A DNA stretch of 25,960 nt from positions 1-25,960 of the forward strand of contig CAZMRK010000178.1 of NCBI GenBank assembly GCA_964568355.1, given 5' to 3'. This DNA is from JAJPJX01 sp964568355. GTDB taxonomy: Bacteria > Acidobacteriota > Terriglobia > Bryobacterales > Bryobacteraceae. Shown here in pieces: positions 1 through 7,776 of the stretch (positions are counted from its first letter, which is position 1; each line of letters starts with the position of its first letter). The notes beneath the pieces are model-generated. The model was not told the DNA's origin. It saw nothing but the letters and a program-made list of their open reading frames with translations, and searched no databases. Made by a program: the position numbers and the translations under genes.

Positions 1-588
1 CGCATCGGCATATTTCGTGTGTTTGGCCGGGATGCGGGCTATACCGCTCTGTATACCGCCTATGTCACCTCCATTCGCTGCTGCATCCCGGAGTACAAAG
101 TCAATCTCCAGCACCTGATCGAACTCCTGAGCACGGACAAAAAGAACAACCCCAGCAACTACGCTTTGGTGATTCTTTCGGAAGGAGCCGAGTGGGAAGG
201 CTACCAGGTCAAGGAGTACGGCGACGCGGATGCGTTCGGTCATCGCAAAAAGGCCAATGTGGGCGAAGACCTCAGCGAGGAGATCAAGCGCTCGACCGGC
301 GACGAAACCATCGTCAGCGACCTGACTTACGACCTGCGCTCCGGAAGCCCGGACTTCGTCGACAAGATGGTGGCATCTACCTTTGCAGGAATGGCGATGG
401 ATTGCATTGAAAAGAACGAGCACGGTGTGATGATGGCCATCTCTCAAGGTTGTTACGCGGCCGTGCCGATTCCGGATCCGAAGCTGGGGCCGCGCCGCGT
501 GGATGTGGAAACGATGTATAACACCAGGCGCTACCGTCCCAACTATGCCAACAAGATTGGCCTGCCCATCTTCCTGACCCGGGCCTAA
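1..588 (+). CDS. pfkA: 6-phosphofructokinase, C-terminal part (5' end outside window)
   Basis: The frame is open from the first base and stops at TAA 586-588, so the gene begins upstream and only about 195 C-terminal residues are present. The product phosphorylates fructose-6-phosphate to fructose-1,6-bisphosphate in cytosolic glycolysis. Family marks visible are the VFGRDAGYTAL segment at the left edge (the family's sugar-phosphate-binding GRxAG region), SEGAEW, and the conserved DLTYDLRSGSPDFVDKM stretch towards the C-terminus. Whether the donor is ATP or pyrophosphate cannot be judged, because the nucleotide-binding N-terminal half is missing. A possible GTG at 19 is only an internal codon. 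A methyltransferase gene follows after 3 nt, so the two are probably co-transcribed. Confidence 0.87.
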   Translation, partial: RIGIFRVFGRDAGYTALYTAYVTSIRCCIPEYKVNLQHLIELLSTDKKNNPSNYALVILSEGAEWEGYQVKEYGDADAFGHRKKANVGEDLSEEIKRSTGDETIVSDLTYDLRSGSPDFVDKMVASTFAGMAMDCIEKNEHGVMMAISQGCYAAVPIPDPKLGPRRVDVETMYNTRRYRPNYANKIGLPIFLTRA

Positions 589-591
589 TTT

Positions 592-1245
592 GTGGATTGG
601 AGGCGGCTGTTTGGAAAGGCCGGGCCGTCCCGGCCTGCGCAGTTGACCCCGGAACTCCGGGAGCGCATCCGCTCCTCGTTCGAAGACGCCGCCGTCGACG
701 AGGAGCACTTTCCTTCCACCATCGACCCGCGTATCTATCACGTGCGATTGATTCGCGACTACTTCGGCGAACTCGGCGGAAAGCGCGTGCTCGACGTAGG
801 CTGCGGCAAGGGACGCTTTGCGCGGATTCTGCGGGAGCACCATCCCACGGCGGAAATCTGGGGCCTGGATATCTCCCAAAGTATGTTGCGCTTTCTGCCG
901 GAAGGCATTCCCCCCTGTGCCGGCATGATGACCACGCTGCCTTTCCGCGATGGCGCGTTCGATGCGGCATATGCCACCGAGTCGCTGGAGCACGCCGTGG
1001 AAATCGACGTGGCGGTCGCCGAAATTTGCCGCGTGGTGAAACCTGGCGGCCGCATCGTCATCATCGATAAAAATGCCGAGCAGTGGGGGCGCCTGGAGAC
1101 TCCCACCTGGGAAAAGTGGTTCCATCGCAAGGAACTGGAAAAGTTGCTCCGGCGTCACTGCCGCAAAGTCTCCAGCCGCTTCATTTCCTATTGGGAAGAT
1201 GTGGAACCCGATGGGCTTTTTATCGCCTGGCTGGCCGAACGATAG
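592..1245 (+). CDS. class I SAM-dependent methyltransferase (Methyltransf_11 type)
   Basis: This 217-residue soluble protein has a standard Rossmann-fold methyltransferase core. Motif I, VLDVGCGKG, lies at residues 66-74 and binds S-adenosylmethionine. An acidic GLDIS end of strand 2 follows near residue 96, then LPFRDGAFDAAYATESLEH, and VVKPGGRIVIIDK as the post-III strand. The substrate is unknown; the closest general look is of small-molecule or lipid methyltransferases in the UbiE/Methyltransf_11 group. The start is GTG at 592, 3 nt after the phosphofructokinase stop, which suggests translational coupling. An interspersed repeat begins about 5 nt after the stop. Confidence 0.85.
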   Translation: MDWRRLFGKAGPSRPAQLTPELRERIRSSFEDAAVDEEHFPSTIDPRIYHVRLIRDYFGELGGKRVLDVGCGKGRFARILREHHPTAEIWGLDISQSMLRFLPEGIPPCAGMMTTLPFRDGAFDAAYATESLEHAVEIDVAVAEICRVVKPGGRIVIIDKNAEQWGRLETPTWEKWFHRKELEKLLRRHCRKVSSRFISYWEDVEPDGLFIAWLAER

Positions 1246-1249
1246 TGCT

Positions 1250-1297
1250 GCGCGCGGTTCCGTGGCGGCGCCGAACCGCGACCGCCCGGGAGCGGAC
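1250..1297. repeat. interspersed GC-rich repeat cluster A (inverted plus direct copy)
   Basis: GCGCGCGGTTCCG at 1250-1262 is the reverse-oriented short form. AACCGCGACCGCCCGGGAGC (inside 1271-1297) is the direct form. The same motif, with small changes, recurs at 3295-3461 and 19619-19778. The cluster fills the space between two convergent genes. Confidence 0.7.
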
Positions 1298-1311
1298 TGT
1301 GCCGTCCATCC

Positions 1312-3255
1312 TCAACGGTAGAACGGCTGCCAGGTGATCCAGCGTGGCCCATACTTGGGCTCGGGTTTACCCGTTTCGAGCGCGCCCAGATCCGGAGCCC
1401 GCCCGGTGAAACCATCGTTCACGGTGGCGATCGGCGTGCCCGCGTCCACGGCCTTGCTGTCGGCCTTCAAGCGGAAGTTCAAGTCCATGGCATGATACAC
1501 CGCGTGGCGCTTGGTGGGATCGGGTGGGACTAACTTCTCGAAGATATCGAAATCGACTTCGATTCCGTGCTTCTCCTGTCCGGTAGCCGTGCGAAACTCT
1601 GCCAGCGTGGGGTACGTCTTCCAGTCTCCGGCTTTCGGTTCGTAAAGCTCTTCGCCCGGGGCCGGCGCGGACCACGTATATTGCGCTGTGGTACCTCGAT
1701 TCGGCCGGAACCCGTCATAGTCCGAGCTATAGGCATCGGTGGCGTTGGCCCAGGTCATAATCCCTCGATCGGCAGTGTCGCGGCCCAGGAAAAGGTTGTT
1801 TCGGAAGTGCGCGTTGGAATAAGGATCGCGAACCACCTGCTCGCCGATGATGGTGTTGTGAAATACGAAAAGCCCGGCAGGCTTGGCGGAGAACTTGAAG
1901 GCCACGCCGGTCGGCACATGGTAGAGGATGTTGCGGAAGAAGTACACCGGTCCACCAAATACCGGCTGCGAGCTATAGCCTCCCTGCGCGGCGTTGACTC
2001 CCCGGTTCTGGAAGACCCGGACATTGTGCACGCCGCCGTCGGTTTCGATGAAATCATCGTTCGACATGTGCATGTCGTTGTTGTAGATGTCGATCGAAGA
2101 GGCCTGCCGCTCCGGATCTTTCTCGGGCGTGCCGTAGGTCGAAATGCCGATCGCATCGTGAAAGTAGGCTATGGCGTTGTGCGCGATCACGTGACCGGGG
2201 CCATAGAGTTTTACCGCGTAGTAGCTGGTGAGTTGGTGCGAGCCGTAAGGGCCCGCGCTTGCCCATAGTGGACCGGTCCAGCCGATCAGACGAAAGCGGT
2301 CGTCCCGTCCGAGAAACAGGTTGTCGGCGATATAAAAGTCCCGGGAGCCGGCATACTCGGTCCAGACGCCAAAACCGACGTTTTCAAAACGGCAGTTTTT
2401 CACCGTCAGCCCGACCGCTCCTCCCACCTCTTTCTGACCTGCAAAGATGGCCACGTCGGTATTGCGGATGGTCAGCCCTTGGAAGATGTGGTACTCGGAC
2501 GCCATGACATCGAACATGCGATGGTTTCCGCCCCCATCGAAGATTACCTCCCCGTCCCCTGCGGCCATAATCGTGATGGGTTTCTCGCGAGTTGCCTTGA
2601 GGGTTAAAGACATCGTGCCGTCGAAGGGTGTCATCATCGGGTCCACGTAGTTCAGCCGTTCGGGTTTGTAGAGTCCTGCGTGAACCAGCAGCGTATCGCC
2701 GGGGCGCGCTCGCCGCTCCCAGACTACATTCCAGTCGCCCAAACCCGCGCCGTAATAGGCTTCCAGGATGCTTGTGAAGCTCGGCTCCGTGCGCGGGCCC
2801 TTGTAATCCGGCGGATATACATGCAGTTTGCGCCCCTCCTGCGAAGGCTGAGGCTCGCTGCGCGTGCGGACCTTGACAGTATGCGCGGCTTCGCCCGTGA
2901 CGCCATCGGAATCCGCCAGTTGGAACCGGCATTCATATTCCGTACCCGGTTGCAGATTCAGAATGCTGCCGGCGAAACCGTCCGGCACCGTGTAATCGAG
3001 ATGTTCGCGCAGCCGGTAGATTCGCTCTCCGCCGACCCGAACCAGGGGCAGCGCCCGGCGCCAGGAGGACTCGCCCGCGGCCCGGTACTCTACTGAGACG
3101 GTGGCATTGCGATTCACGTCGCCGCTGATCGACCATTCAAACCCGAGATTCAGCAACGTAGGATGCTCCGCCACGAACCGGCCCGCCTGCGTCGCATTCT
3201 GCGCGTAGGCTCCGGCGGCGGCGAGAAAAAGGAGAACGACGTTCCGATAGCCCAT
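1312..3255 (-). CDS. secreted right-handed parallel beta-helix protein with N-terminal FN3-like domain
   Basis: A 647-residue exported protein. The start is placed at ATG 3255, where a signal peptide begins (hydrophobic core after MGYRN, AYA-Q cleavage after residue 18). The frame stays open 57 codons further upstream, but that part is made of interspersed repeat and reads as ARGSV-type junk. Residues about 25-130 look like a fibronectin-III/Ig-like domain (YTVPDGF, LQPGTEYECRF). From about residue 190 the sequence has the GDTLLVHAGLY start and repeated short turns (IFQGLTIRNTDVAIFAG, VKNCRFENVGFGVW, FYIADNLFLGR) typical of parallel beta-helix repeats, as in polysaccharide lyases and glycan-binding proteins. 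No catalytic set can be named. The formylglycine sulfatase gene lies upstream on the same strand, separated by 230 nt of repeats, so a shared role in sulfated-glycan use is possible but unproven. Confidence 0.8.
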   Translation of the reverse strand: MGYRNVVLLFLAAAGAYAQNATQAGRFVAEHPTLLNLGFEWSISGDVNRNATVSVEYRAAGESSWRRALPLVRVGGERIYRLREHLDYTVPDGFAGSILNLQPGTEYECRFQLADSDGVTGEAAHTVKVRTRSEPQPSQEGRKLHVYPPDYKGPRTEPSFTSILEAYYGAGLGDWNVVWERRARPGDTLLVHAGLYKPERLNYVDPMMTPFDGTMSLTLKATREKPITIMAAGDGEVIFDGGGNHRMFDVMASEYHIFQGLTIRNTDVAIFAGQKEVGGAVGLTVKNCRFENVGFGVWTEYAGSRDFYIADNLFLGRDDRFRLIGWTGPLWASAGPYGSHQLTSYYAVKLYGPGHVIAHNAIAYFHDAIGISTYGTPEKDPERQASSIDIYNNDMHMSNDDFIETDGGVHNVRVFQNRGVNAAQGGYSSQPVFGGPVYFFRNILYHVPTGVAFKFSAKPAGLFVFHNTIIGEQVVRDPYSNAHFRNNLFLGRDTADRGIMTWANATDAYSSDYDGFRPNRGTTAQYTWSAPAPGEELYEPKAGDWKTYPTLAEFRTATGQEKHGIEVDFDIFEKLVPPDPTKRHAVYHAMDLNFRLKADSKAVDAGTPIATVNDGFTGRAPDLGALETGKPEPKYGPRWITWQPFYR

Positions 3256-3294
3256 GGACTGCCGATTATATCGCTGCAGTGTCCTGACCGTGCT

Positions 3295-3461
3295 GTCCGC
3301 TCCCTTGCGGTCGCGGTTCAGTGGCGGAACGGAACCGCGCGCGCCAGCAAGCGGACGAACCGAATCACGCGGTCGTAGCTCTGGTGCTCTGACCGCAAAA
3401 TCTATTCCTTTCCGCTTGTGGTTCAATGCCGGAACCGAGCCGCGCGCGTAAGCAAGCGGAC
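3295..3461. repeat. interspersed GC-rich repeat cluster B
   Basis: Three copies fill the gap between the sulfatase stop and the beta-helix start. They are a reverse copy at 3295-3319 (CTCCCTTGCGGTCGCGGTTC), a direct copy at 3330-3356 (AACCGCGCGCGCCAGCAAGC) and a direct copy at 3440-3461 (CGCGCGCGTAAGCAAGCGGA). The last two match cluster C at 19619-19778 nearly base for base. The rest of the 230-nt gap shows nothing else clear. Confidence 0.75.
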
Positions 3462-3485
3462 GAATCGAGTCATCCGGTCACAGCT

Positions 3486-5000
3486 CTAGCGCGGTTTTGC
3501 CGCCGGCGGAGGTCCCATGAGTTCCGGGGGAAACTGGCCGGGTGCCGATCCCTTCGGATTACGCCGGTTGGACTGACGGCCCCGATCTCGATAGAGGGGG
3601 ATACTCATCGCGCCAGTCTCCTCCATCACGTCGAACAGCTTGCGGTTCATCTCTTCGATGACGGCTTTATGCTTCGGGCTGTAGATCAGATTGTTGGTTT
3701 CGAGTGGATCCTCCTGCAGATCGTACAGTTCGTCTGAATCCCAGATCCCGTAGTAGTGGATGTATTTGTAGCGGTCCCCGCGTAGCGCATGCATGGTGGG
3801 GGTCTGTGGATAATTGCACTCCCAGTAGTATTCGTAAAGCAGTGCGTCGCGCCACGGGATCGACTTGCCCTGGAGCAGCGGCAGGAAGTTACGGCCGGGG
3901 ATGTTGGAAGGAGGTTGCAGTCCGGCGGCGGCCAGGAATGTCGGCATGATGTCGATATTGGCCACAACTTGCCGGAGCGTCTGCCCGCCGGTGAACAACT
4001 CCGGACAACGCGCCAGCATCGGCACGCGCATCGATTCTTCATACGCTGTGCGTTTGTCAATCAGGCCGTGTTCCCCAAAAGCGAACCCGTTGTCGCCCAT
4101 ATATACGATCAATGTGGAGTCCAATTCGCCCCTCTGGCGCAAGGCCGCCAGTAAGCGGCCTACCGACTCATCCACGGCGCAAAGCGTCTCTGCATACCGC
4201 TTGTAGTATTCGGCGATGGAAAGATCGGTGTGATATGGATAGTCAACGCCATGCCAGCTATTGCGCTGGTCCTGAACCCATCGCGGGCGATGGCGCGCCA
4301 TGTCTCCGGATTCTGCCATCGTTGGTGGCGGCACAAACGTCGCATTGGCGAACTTGCCTTTGTGCCGTTCGGCCGGGATGAACTCGCCGTGGACCGCTTT
4401 GTGCGACAGGTAGAGGAACCACGGCTTGCTGCTGGACTGGGCCGAGAGCCAGTCCAGGGCATAGTCGGTCAGTTCATCCGTGATGTAGCCGTTTTGCGGA
4501 ACACGCTTGCCATCCACGTTCAAGCCGCTTGGCGTGGGGAGGTAGCTGCCCTGCCCGCGGAAACTCACCCAGCGATCAAAGCCCGGCTTGGGATCGTCGT
4601 TCTCCCCGCCCATGTGCCACTTTCCAAAGAAGCCGGTGCGATATCCGGCCTGCTGCAGATCCTGGGAGAAGAAGCGCGTGCCCGCGGGGATCGCGGTGTT
4701 GTTGTCGACAATCTTGTGCTGGTGGGCGTACAGTCCGGTAAGGATCGAAGCCCGGCTGGGAGAGCAGAGCGCCGTGGTGACGAAGGCGTTCTTACAATGC
4801 ACCCCGTCCCGTGCCAGCGAATCAAGGTGCGGGGTTTCCAGAAACTTTTGTCCCTTCAGAAATCCCATCGCATCATAACGATGATCGTCGGTCAGGATGA
4901 AGAGGATGTTGCGCGGCCGGGCGGCGGGTGTGGACATAGCACGGCGTATCCCCAGCGCGCCGGCGAATGTGCCGAAAAGTATGGATCGTCTTTCCATCAT
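3486..5000 (-). CDS. type I (formylglycine-dependent) sulfatase
   Basis: A 504-residue arylsulfatase-family enzyme that hydrolyses sulfate esters, probably of glycans, outside the cytoplasm. The active-site signature is CSPSRASILTG with Cys79, the residue converted to formylglycine in the C-x-P-x-R motif. Asp38-Asp39 in ILFILTDDHR and the later GDNGFAFGEHG stretch supply the calcium ligands. The C-terminal YDLQEDPLETNNL is the usual sulfatase tail. The N-terminus (RRSILFGTFAGALG) looks like a short or Tat-like export signal. The overall pattern is nearest to the iduronate-sulfatase/sulfoglucosamine-sulfohydrolase-like group, but the substrate is not determinable. The gene starts 49 nt after the VWFA-like gene and may be co-transcribed with it. 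No anaerobic or FGE-type maturase lies in the window. Confidence 0.9.
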   Translation of the reverse strand: MMERRSILFGTFAGALGIRRAMSTPAARPRNILFILTDDHRYDAMGFLKGQKFLETPHLDSLARDGVHCKNAFVTTALCSPSRASILTGLYAHQHKIVDNNTAIPAGTRFFSQDLQQAGYRTGFFGKWHMGGENDDPKPGFDRWVSFRGQGSYLPTPSGLNVDGKRVPQNGYITDELTDYALDWLSAQSSSKPWFLYLSHKAVHGEFIPAERHKGKFANATFVPPPTMAESGDMARHRPRWVQDQRNSWHGVDYPYHTDLSIAEYYKRYAETLCAVDESVGRLLAALRQRGELDSTLIVYMGDNGFAFGEHGLIDKRTAYEESMRVPMLARCPELFTGGQTLRQVVANIDIMPTFLAAAGLQPPSNIPGRNFLPLLQGKSIPWRDALLYEYYWECNYPQTPTMHALRGDRYKYIHYYGIWDSDELYDLQEDPLETNNLIYSPKHKAVIEEMNRKLFDVMEETGAMSIPLYRDRGRQSNRRNPKGSAPGQFPPELMGPPPAAKPR

Positions 5001-5049
5001 GGTTGGGCCAACAGACCAGTATCCCGCCGATCCGTGCCTCAGTGGGAAC

Positions 5050-6096
5050 CTACTGTGCTTCCGCGTTCAGCCAATAGCCCGGGCGCGCACGGATACGGAA
5101 TTCCCCAGGGCGGGAGATCCGCACTTCCAGCTTGTGGTAGCCCTCCGCGGCCCCCTGCGGAACAAAGCTGAGAACGTACTGCCGGTGAAGTTCTTGTCCC
5201 AACTTTTCGATCGCGTCCTCCAGCCCCTTCTGCCGGGTGAAGGAGAATGTGGCGCCCCCGGTGATCTCCGCCAGGGCCTCCGTCGTATTGATCTTGTTCA
5301 GCCGATGGAGCTCTTGAACGCCGGCAATAATGTCCACGCTCTGCTCCCGCGGCATGATTTTGGGATTGAATTTCGAGGGTGGCGCTCCGTTGACCGTTCC
5401 CATCTGCTGGGCCGGTGTTTTCGGTGTTTGAACCCGCCCCGGCTCACTCAACCGCCTCTTCGAAGTGAAAGCCGCTTTTAAGGCGGAGTAGGTTGCCGCG
5501 TAAATGGTCACATCGGCCGCTTGGGCGCGAACCGTAGCCGCTTCGAGAGTCGTCTCGCTGTTACGGTCTCGGGACTCGGAGATCAGCAGCAGGACGCGCC
5601 GGGAATTCGCCCCCTTGCTTAGGTGATCGATGGCTGCATCCACGGCATCGAGCATACGAGCCTCTTTGTGCTCTCCCGGATGAAGCTTCCAGAATGCGCG
5701 CTCGAGGGCGTAAGAATCGTTCGTGCACTCCTGCTGCCATTCCACTTTGTCTGCGAAGGTGAGCAGCGCAGCGCACCCACGCTCCCCGGTGATCAGGGGC
5801 TGCACCATTCCCCCGACGTTTTGCACTTTCTCCAGGACCGCCGTGGAAATACCGGAAGCCTGTACGGCGATCACTAGTGCAATTGGAGCCACACCTGTGG
5901 CAATCGTGTCCACGGCGACCTCACGCTTCTGCTGGTTATCGAAGAGGAGAAAGTCCGCAACATCCAGATCATCCACGGACCCGCCCTTCGTATCGGTTAC
6001 CGTAACAGGCACAAGCACAAGGCGCGACCCAACGCCGAACCGGGTCTCCTGCGCGGCAAGAGACAGCGCCAGAATCAGGATGGCTGCATATCTCAT
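5050..6096 (-). CDS. VWFA-related secreted protein (acidobacterial type)
   Basis: A 348-residue exported protein. The start is ATG 6096, giving a signal peptide (MRYAAILILALSLAAQ). The longer open frame to 6297 would run antisense through the divergent gene and is rejected. The mature N-terminus (LVLVPVTVTDTKGGSVDDLDVADFLLFDN) is the conserved pre-domain of the acidobacterial VWFA-related family. A von Willebrand A-like fold follows, from PIALVIAVQASG to ISESRDRNSETTLEAA. In the usual metal-ion site the D-x-S-x-S is replaced (VIAVQASGIS), so the site is probably degenerate. The C-terminus (YHKLEVRISRPGEFRIRARPGYW) also matches the family. The function in this family is unknown. The gene shares a 70-nt divergent region with the LOR/SDH gene. 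Confidence 0.82.
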   Translation of the reverse strand: MRYAAILILALSLAAQETRFGVGSRLVLVPVTVTDTKGGSVDDLDVADFLLFDNQQKREVAVDTIATGVAPIALVIAVQASGISTAVLEKVQNVGGMVQPLITGERGCAALLTFADKVEWQQECTNDSYALERAFWKLHPGEHKEARMLDAVDAAIDHLSKGANSRRVLLLISESRDRNSETTLEAATVRAQAADVTIYAATYSALKAAFTSKRRLSEPGRVQTPKTPAQQMGTVNGAPPSKFNPKIMPREQSVDIIAGVQELHRLNKINTTEALAEITGGATFSFTRQKGLEDAIEKLGQELHRQYVLSFVPQGAAEGYHKLEVRISRPGEFRIRARPGYWLNAEAQ

Positions 6097-6166
6097 CGTG
6101 ATCCGACGTGCACTTGAAGGGCCATCCAGGAATCCCCCACAGCCATCCGGTAGAATAGAAGTTTCT

Positions 6167-7381
6167 ATGCAATTACAGGAAGTTGTCGAGGCGGAAGGCC
6201 ACCTGATCGACTCCCATGTCATGGAGAACATCTTCGACAAGGTTGTCGAACACAACGGGCGTTTTGAAGTAGAGCAGTTTCGCATCGGCCGAACCAACAG
6301 TGATCCATCCTATTTGCGGCTGAAAGTCGAGGCTCCTACCGCGGAGTCGATGCAGCATCTGCTCGAAGAGCTCCTGGGCTTGGGCTGTTCTCCAGTAGAC
6401 TCGGGCGATGCCATGCTGCGCACCGTAGAACGCGACTGTTGCGCTCCGGAGGATTTCTACTCCACCACCAACCACCGCACCCACGTGCGCCATGGTCATG
6501 AGTGGGTGGAGGTGGAAAATCAGCGCATGGACGCGCTCGTTGTGATTCAGGGCGGCCGCGCGTTCTGCCGGCGCTTGCGCGACATCCGCGCCGGTGATCA
6601 GGTCGTGGTGGGAATGCGCGGGATTCGCGTCCTGCCGGAATCGAAGGAGCGCGACCGGCTCTCTTTTGCCTTTATGTCCAATGGCATCTCTTCGGAGAGG
6701 CAGGTCGAGACGGCGGTCCGGCAAACCGCCAATCTGATTCAGCAGACCATTGAGCAGAAGTTGAAGGTGGTTGTCGTCGCCGGGCCGGTAGTGGTGCACA
6801 CCGGTGGGGTGCACGGCCTTGCCAGCCTGATCCGCAACGGCTTCGTGCAGGCCTTGCTGAGCGGCAATGCGCTGGGCGTGCATGATGTGGAAGCCGCGCT
6901 GCTGGGTACTTCGCTGGGCATCCGCCTGGCCGACGGGCGCCAGGAAGAGCATGGGCACCGCAACCACATGCGAGCCATCAACGCCATCTATCACGCCGGC
7001 GGTATCCAAAAGGCTGTGGAGAGCGGACGCCTGCGCTCCGGAATCCTGTACGAATGCGTAAAGCACAACGTGCCGATCGTGCTGGCGGGCAGCTTGCGCG
7101 ATGACGGTCCACTCCCCGACACCATCACGGATATGAATGCGGCGCAGGACGCTTATGCCGCGCAACTGAAGGGCGCCGGGCTGGTGCTCTGCCTGGGCTC
7201 CATGCTGCATTCCATTGCCACCGGTAACATGCTGCCGAGTTGGGTGAAGATCATCTGCGTGGACATCAATCCGGCGGTCGCCACCAAGGTCAGCGACCGC
7301 GGCACGGGCCAGGCCGTGGGTGTGGTTACCGATGTGGGCATGTTTCTCGACCTGCTTTCGAAGACACTATCGCCGCAATGA
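6167..7381 (+). CDS. LOR/SDH-domain protein (TIGR00300 type), probable ornithine cyclodeaminase-like
   Basis: A 404-residue cytosolic protein. ATG 6167 was chosen because the family-like sequence starts there (MQLQEVVEAEGHLIDSHVMEN); the frame runs on upstream only as antisense to the VWFA gene. The N-terminal half (DSHVMENIFDKVVEHNG, FEVEQFRIGRTNSDPSYLRL) is the LOR/SDH domain. The C-terminal half (VVVVAGPVVVHTGG, LLGTSLGI, GHRNHMRAINAIYHAGGI, VKIICVDINPAVATKVSDRG) is the Rossmann-like dinucleotide-binding part. Family knowledge: this domain forms the C-terminus of cyanobacterial arginine dihydrolase/ornithine cyclodeaminase proteins (AgrE/ArgZ) and occurs alone in archaea and some bacteria. 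Inference: ornithine to proline conversion or a related amino-acid reaction. It overlaps queF by 4 nt (ATGA). Confidence 0.78.
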   Translation: MQLQEVVEAEGHLIDSHVMENIFDKVVEHNGRFEVEQFRIGRTNSDPSYLRLKVEAPTAESMQHLLEELLGLGCSPVDSGDAMLRTVERDCCAPEDFYSTTNHRTHVRHGHEWVEVENQRMDALVVIQGGRAFCRRLRDIRAGDQVVVGMRGIRVLPESKERDRLSFAFMSNGISSERQVETAVRQTANLIQQTIEQKLKVVVVAGPVVVHTGGVHGLASLIRNGFVQALLSGNALGVHDVEAALLGTSLGIRLADGRQEEHGHRNHMRAINAIYHAGGIQKAVESGRLRSGILYECVKHNVPIVLAGSLRDDGPLPDTITDMNAAQDAYAAQLKGAGLVLCLGSMLHSIATGNMLPSWVKIICVDINPAVATKVSDRGTGQAVGVVTDVGMFLDLLSKTLSPQ

Positions 7382-7776
7382 AACGACAATATACCGACGA
7401 ACATGCCCACGCGGGAATCGACGCTCCTCTCCCCGAGATCGAGACCTGGCCCAATCAGTTCCCGGGCTACGAGATCGAGATCGTGATTCCGGAGTTCACT
7501 TCGGTTTGCCCCAAGACCGGACTGCCGGATTTCGGCAAACTCACGTTGCGCTATGTGCCGGACAAGCTTTGCCTGGAGCTGAAATCGCTCAAGATGTATG
7601 TCCTGGCCTACCGGAGTCTGGGCATTTTCTACGAGAACGTGGTGAATCGCTTTCTGCGCGATATCGTCAAAGCGGCTAAGCCGGTCAGCGCCACGGTTAC
7701 CGGCGAGTTCACGCCGCGTGGCGGCCTGCATTCGAAAGTGACCGCCACCTGGAGTAAACGTAGTGCCCGCCGCTGA
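7378..7776 (+). CDS. queF: NADPH-dependent 7-cyano-7-deazaguanine reductase QueF
   Basis: A 132-residue short-form (Bacillus-like, T-fold) QueF. It reduces the nitrile preQ0 to the amine preQ1 in queuosine tRNA-base synthesis. The catalytic cysteine is Cys44 in FTSVCPKTGLPDF, with the general acid Asp51 seven residues on, the same spacing as Cys55/Asp62 of the Bacillus enzyme. The NADPH-binding QueF motif is LELKSLKMYVLAYRS. ATG 7378 overlaps the stop of the LOR/SDH gene (ATGA), so translation is coupled. A GTG further upstream lies inside that gene and is not used. No other queuosine genes are in the window. The end overlaps the next gene by 14 nt. Confidence 0.93.
   Translation: MKRQYTDEHAHAGIDAPLPEIETWPNQFPGYEIEIVIPEFTSVCPKTGLPDFGKLTLRYVPDKLCLELKSLKMYVLAYRSLGIFYENVVNRFLRDIVKAAKPVSATVTGEFTPRGGLHSKVTATWSKRSARR

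Noticed and set aside
3256..3426. 57-codon N-terminal extension of the beta-helix gene
   Set aside because: It is translated interspersed repeat with no export signal; a clear signal peptide starts at ATG 3255.
5723..6166. 148-codon upstream extension of the LOR/SDH frame
   Set aside because: It is antisense to the VWFA-like gene and has no family-like sequence; the protein begins at MQLQEVV.
6097..6297. 67-codon N-terminal extension of the VWFA-like gene
   Set aside because: It runs antisense over the start of the LOR/SDH gene, and the signal peptide begins at ATG 6096.
6173..7210. 345-codon minus-strand open frame
   Set aside because: It is a shadow of the LOR/SDH gene with biased His/Gln/Arg composition and no recognisable domain.
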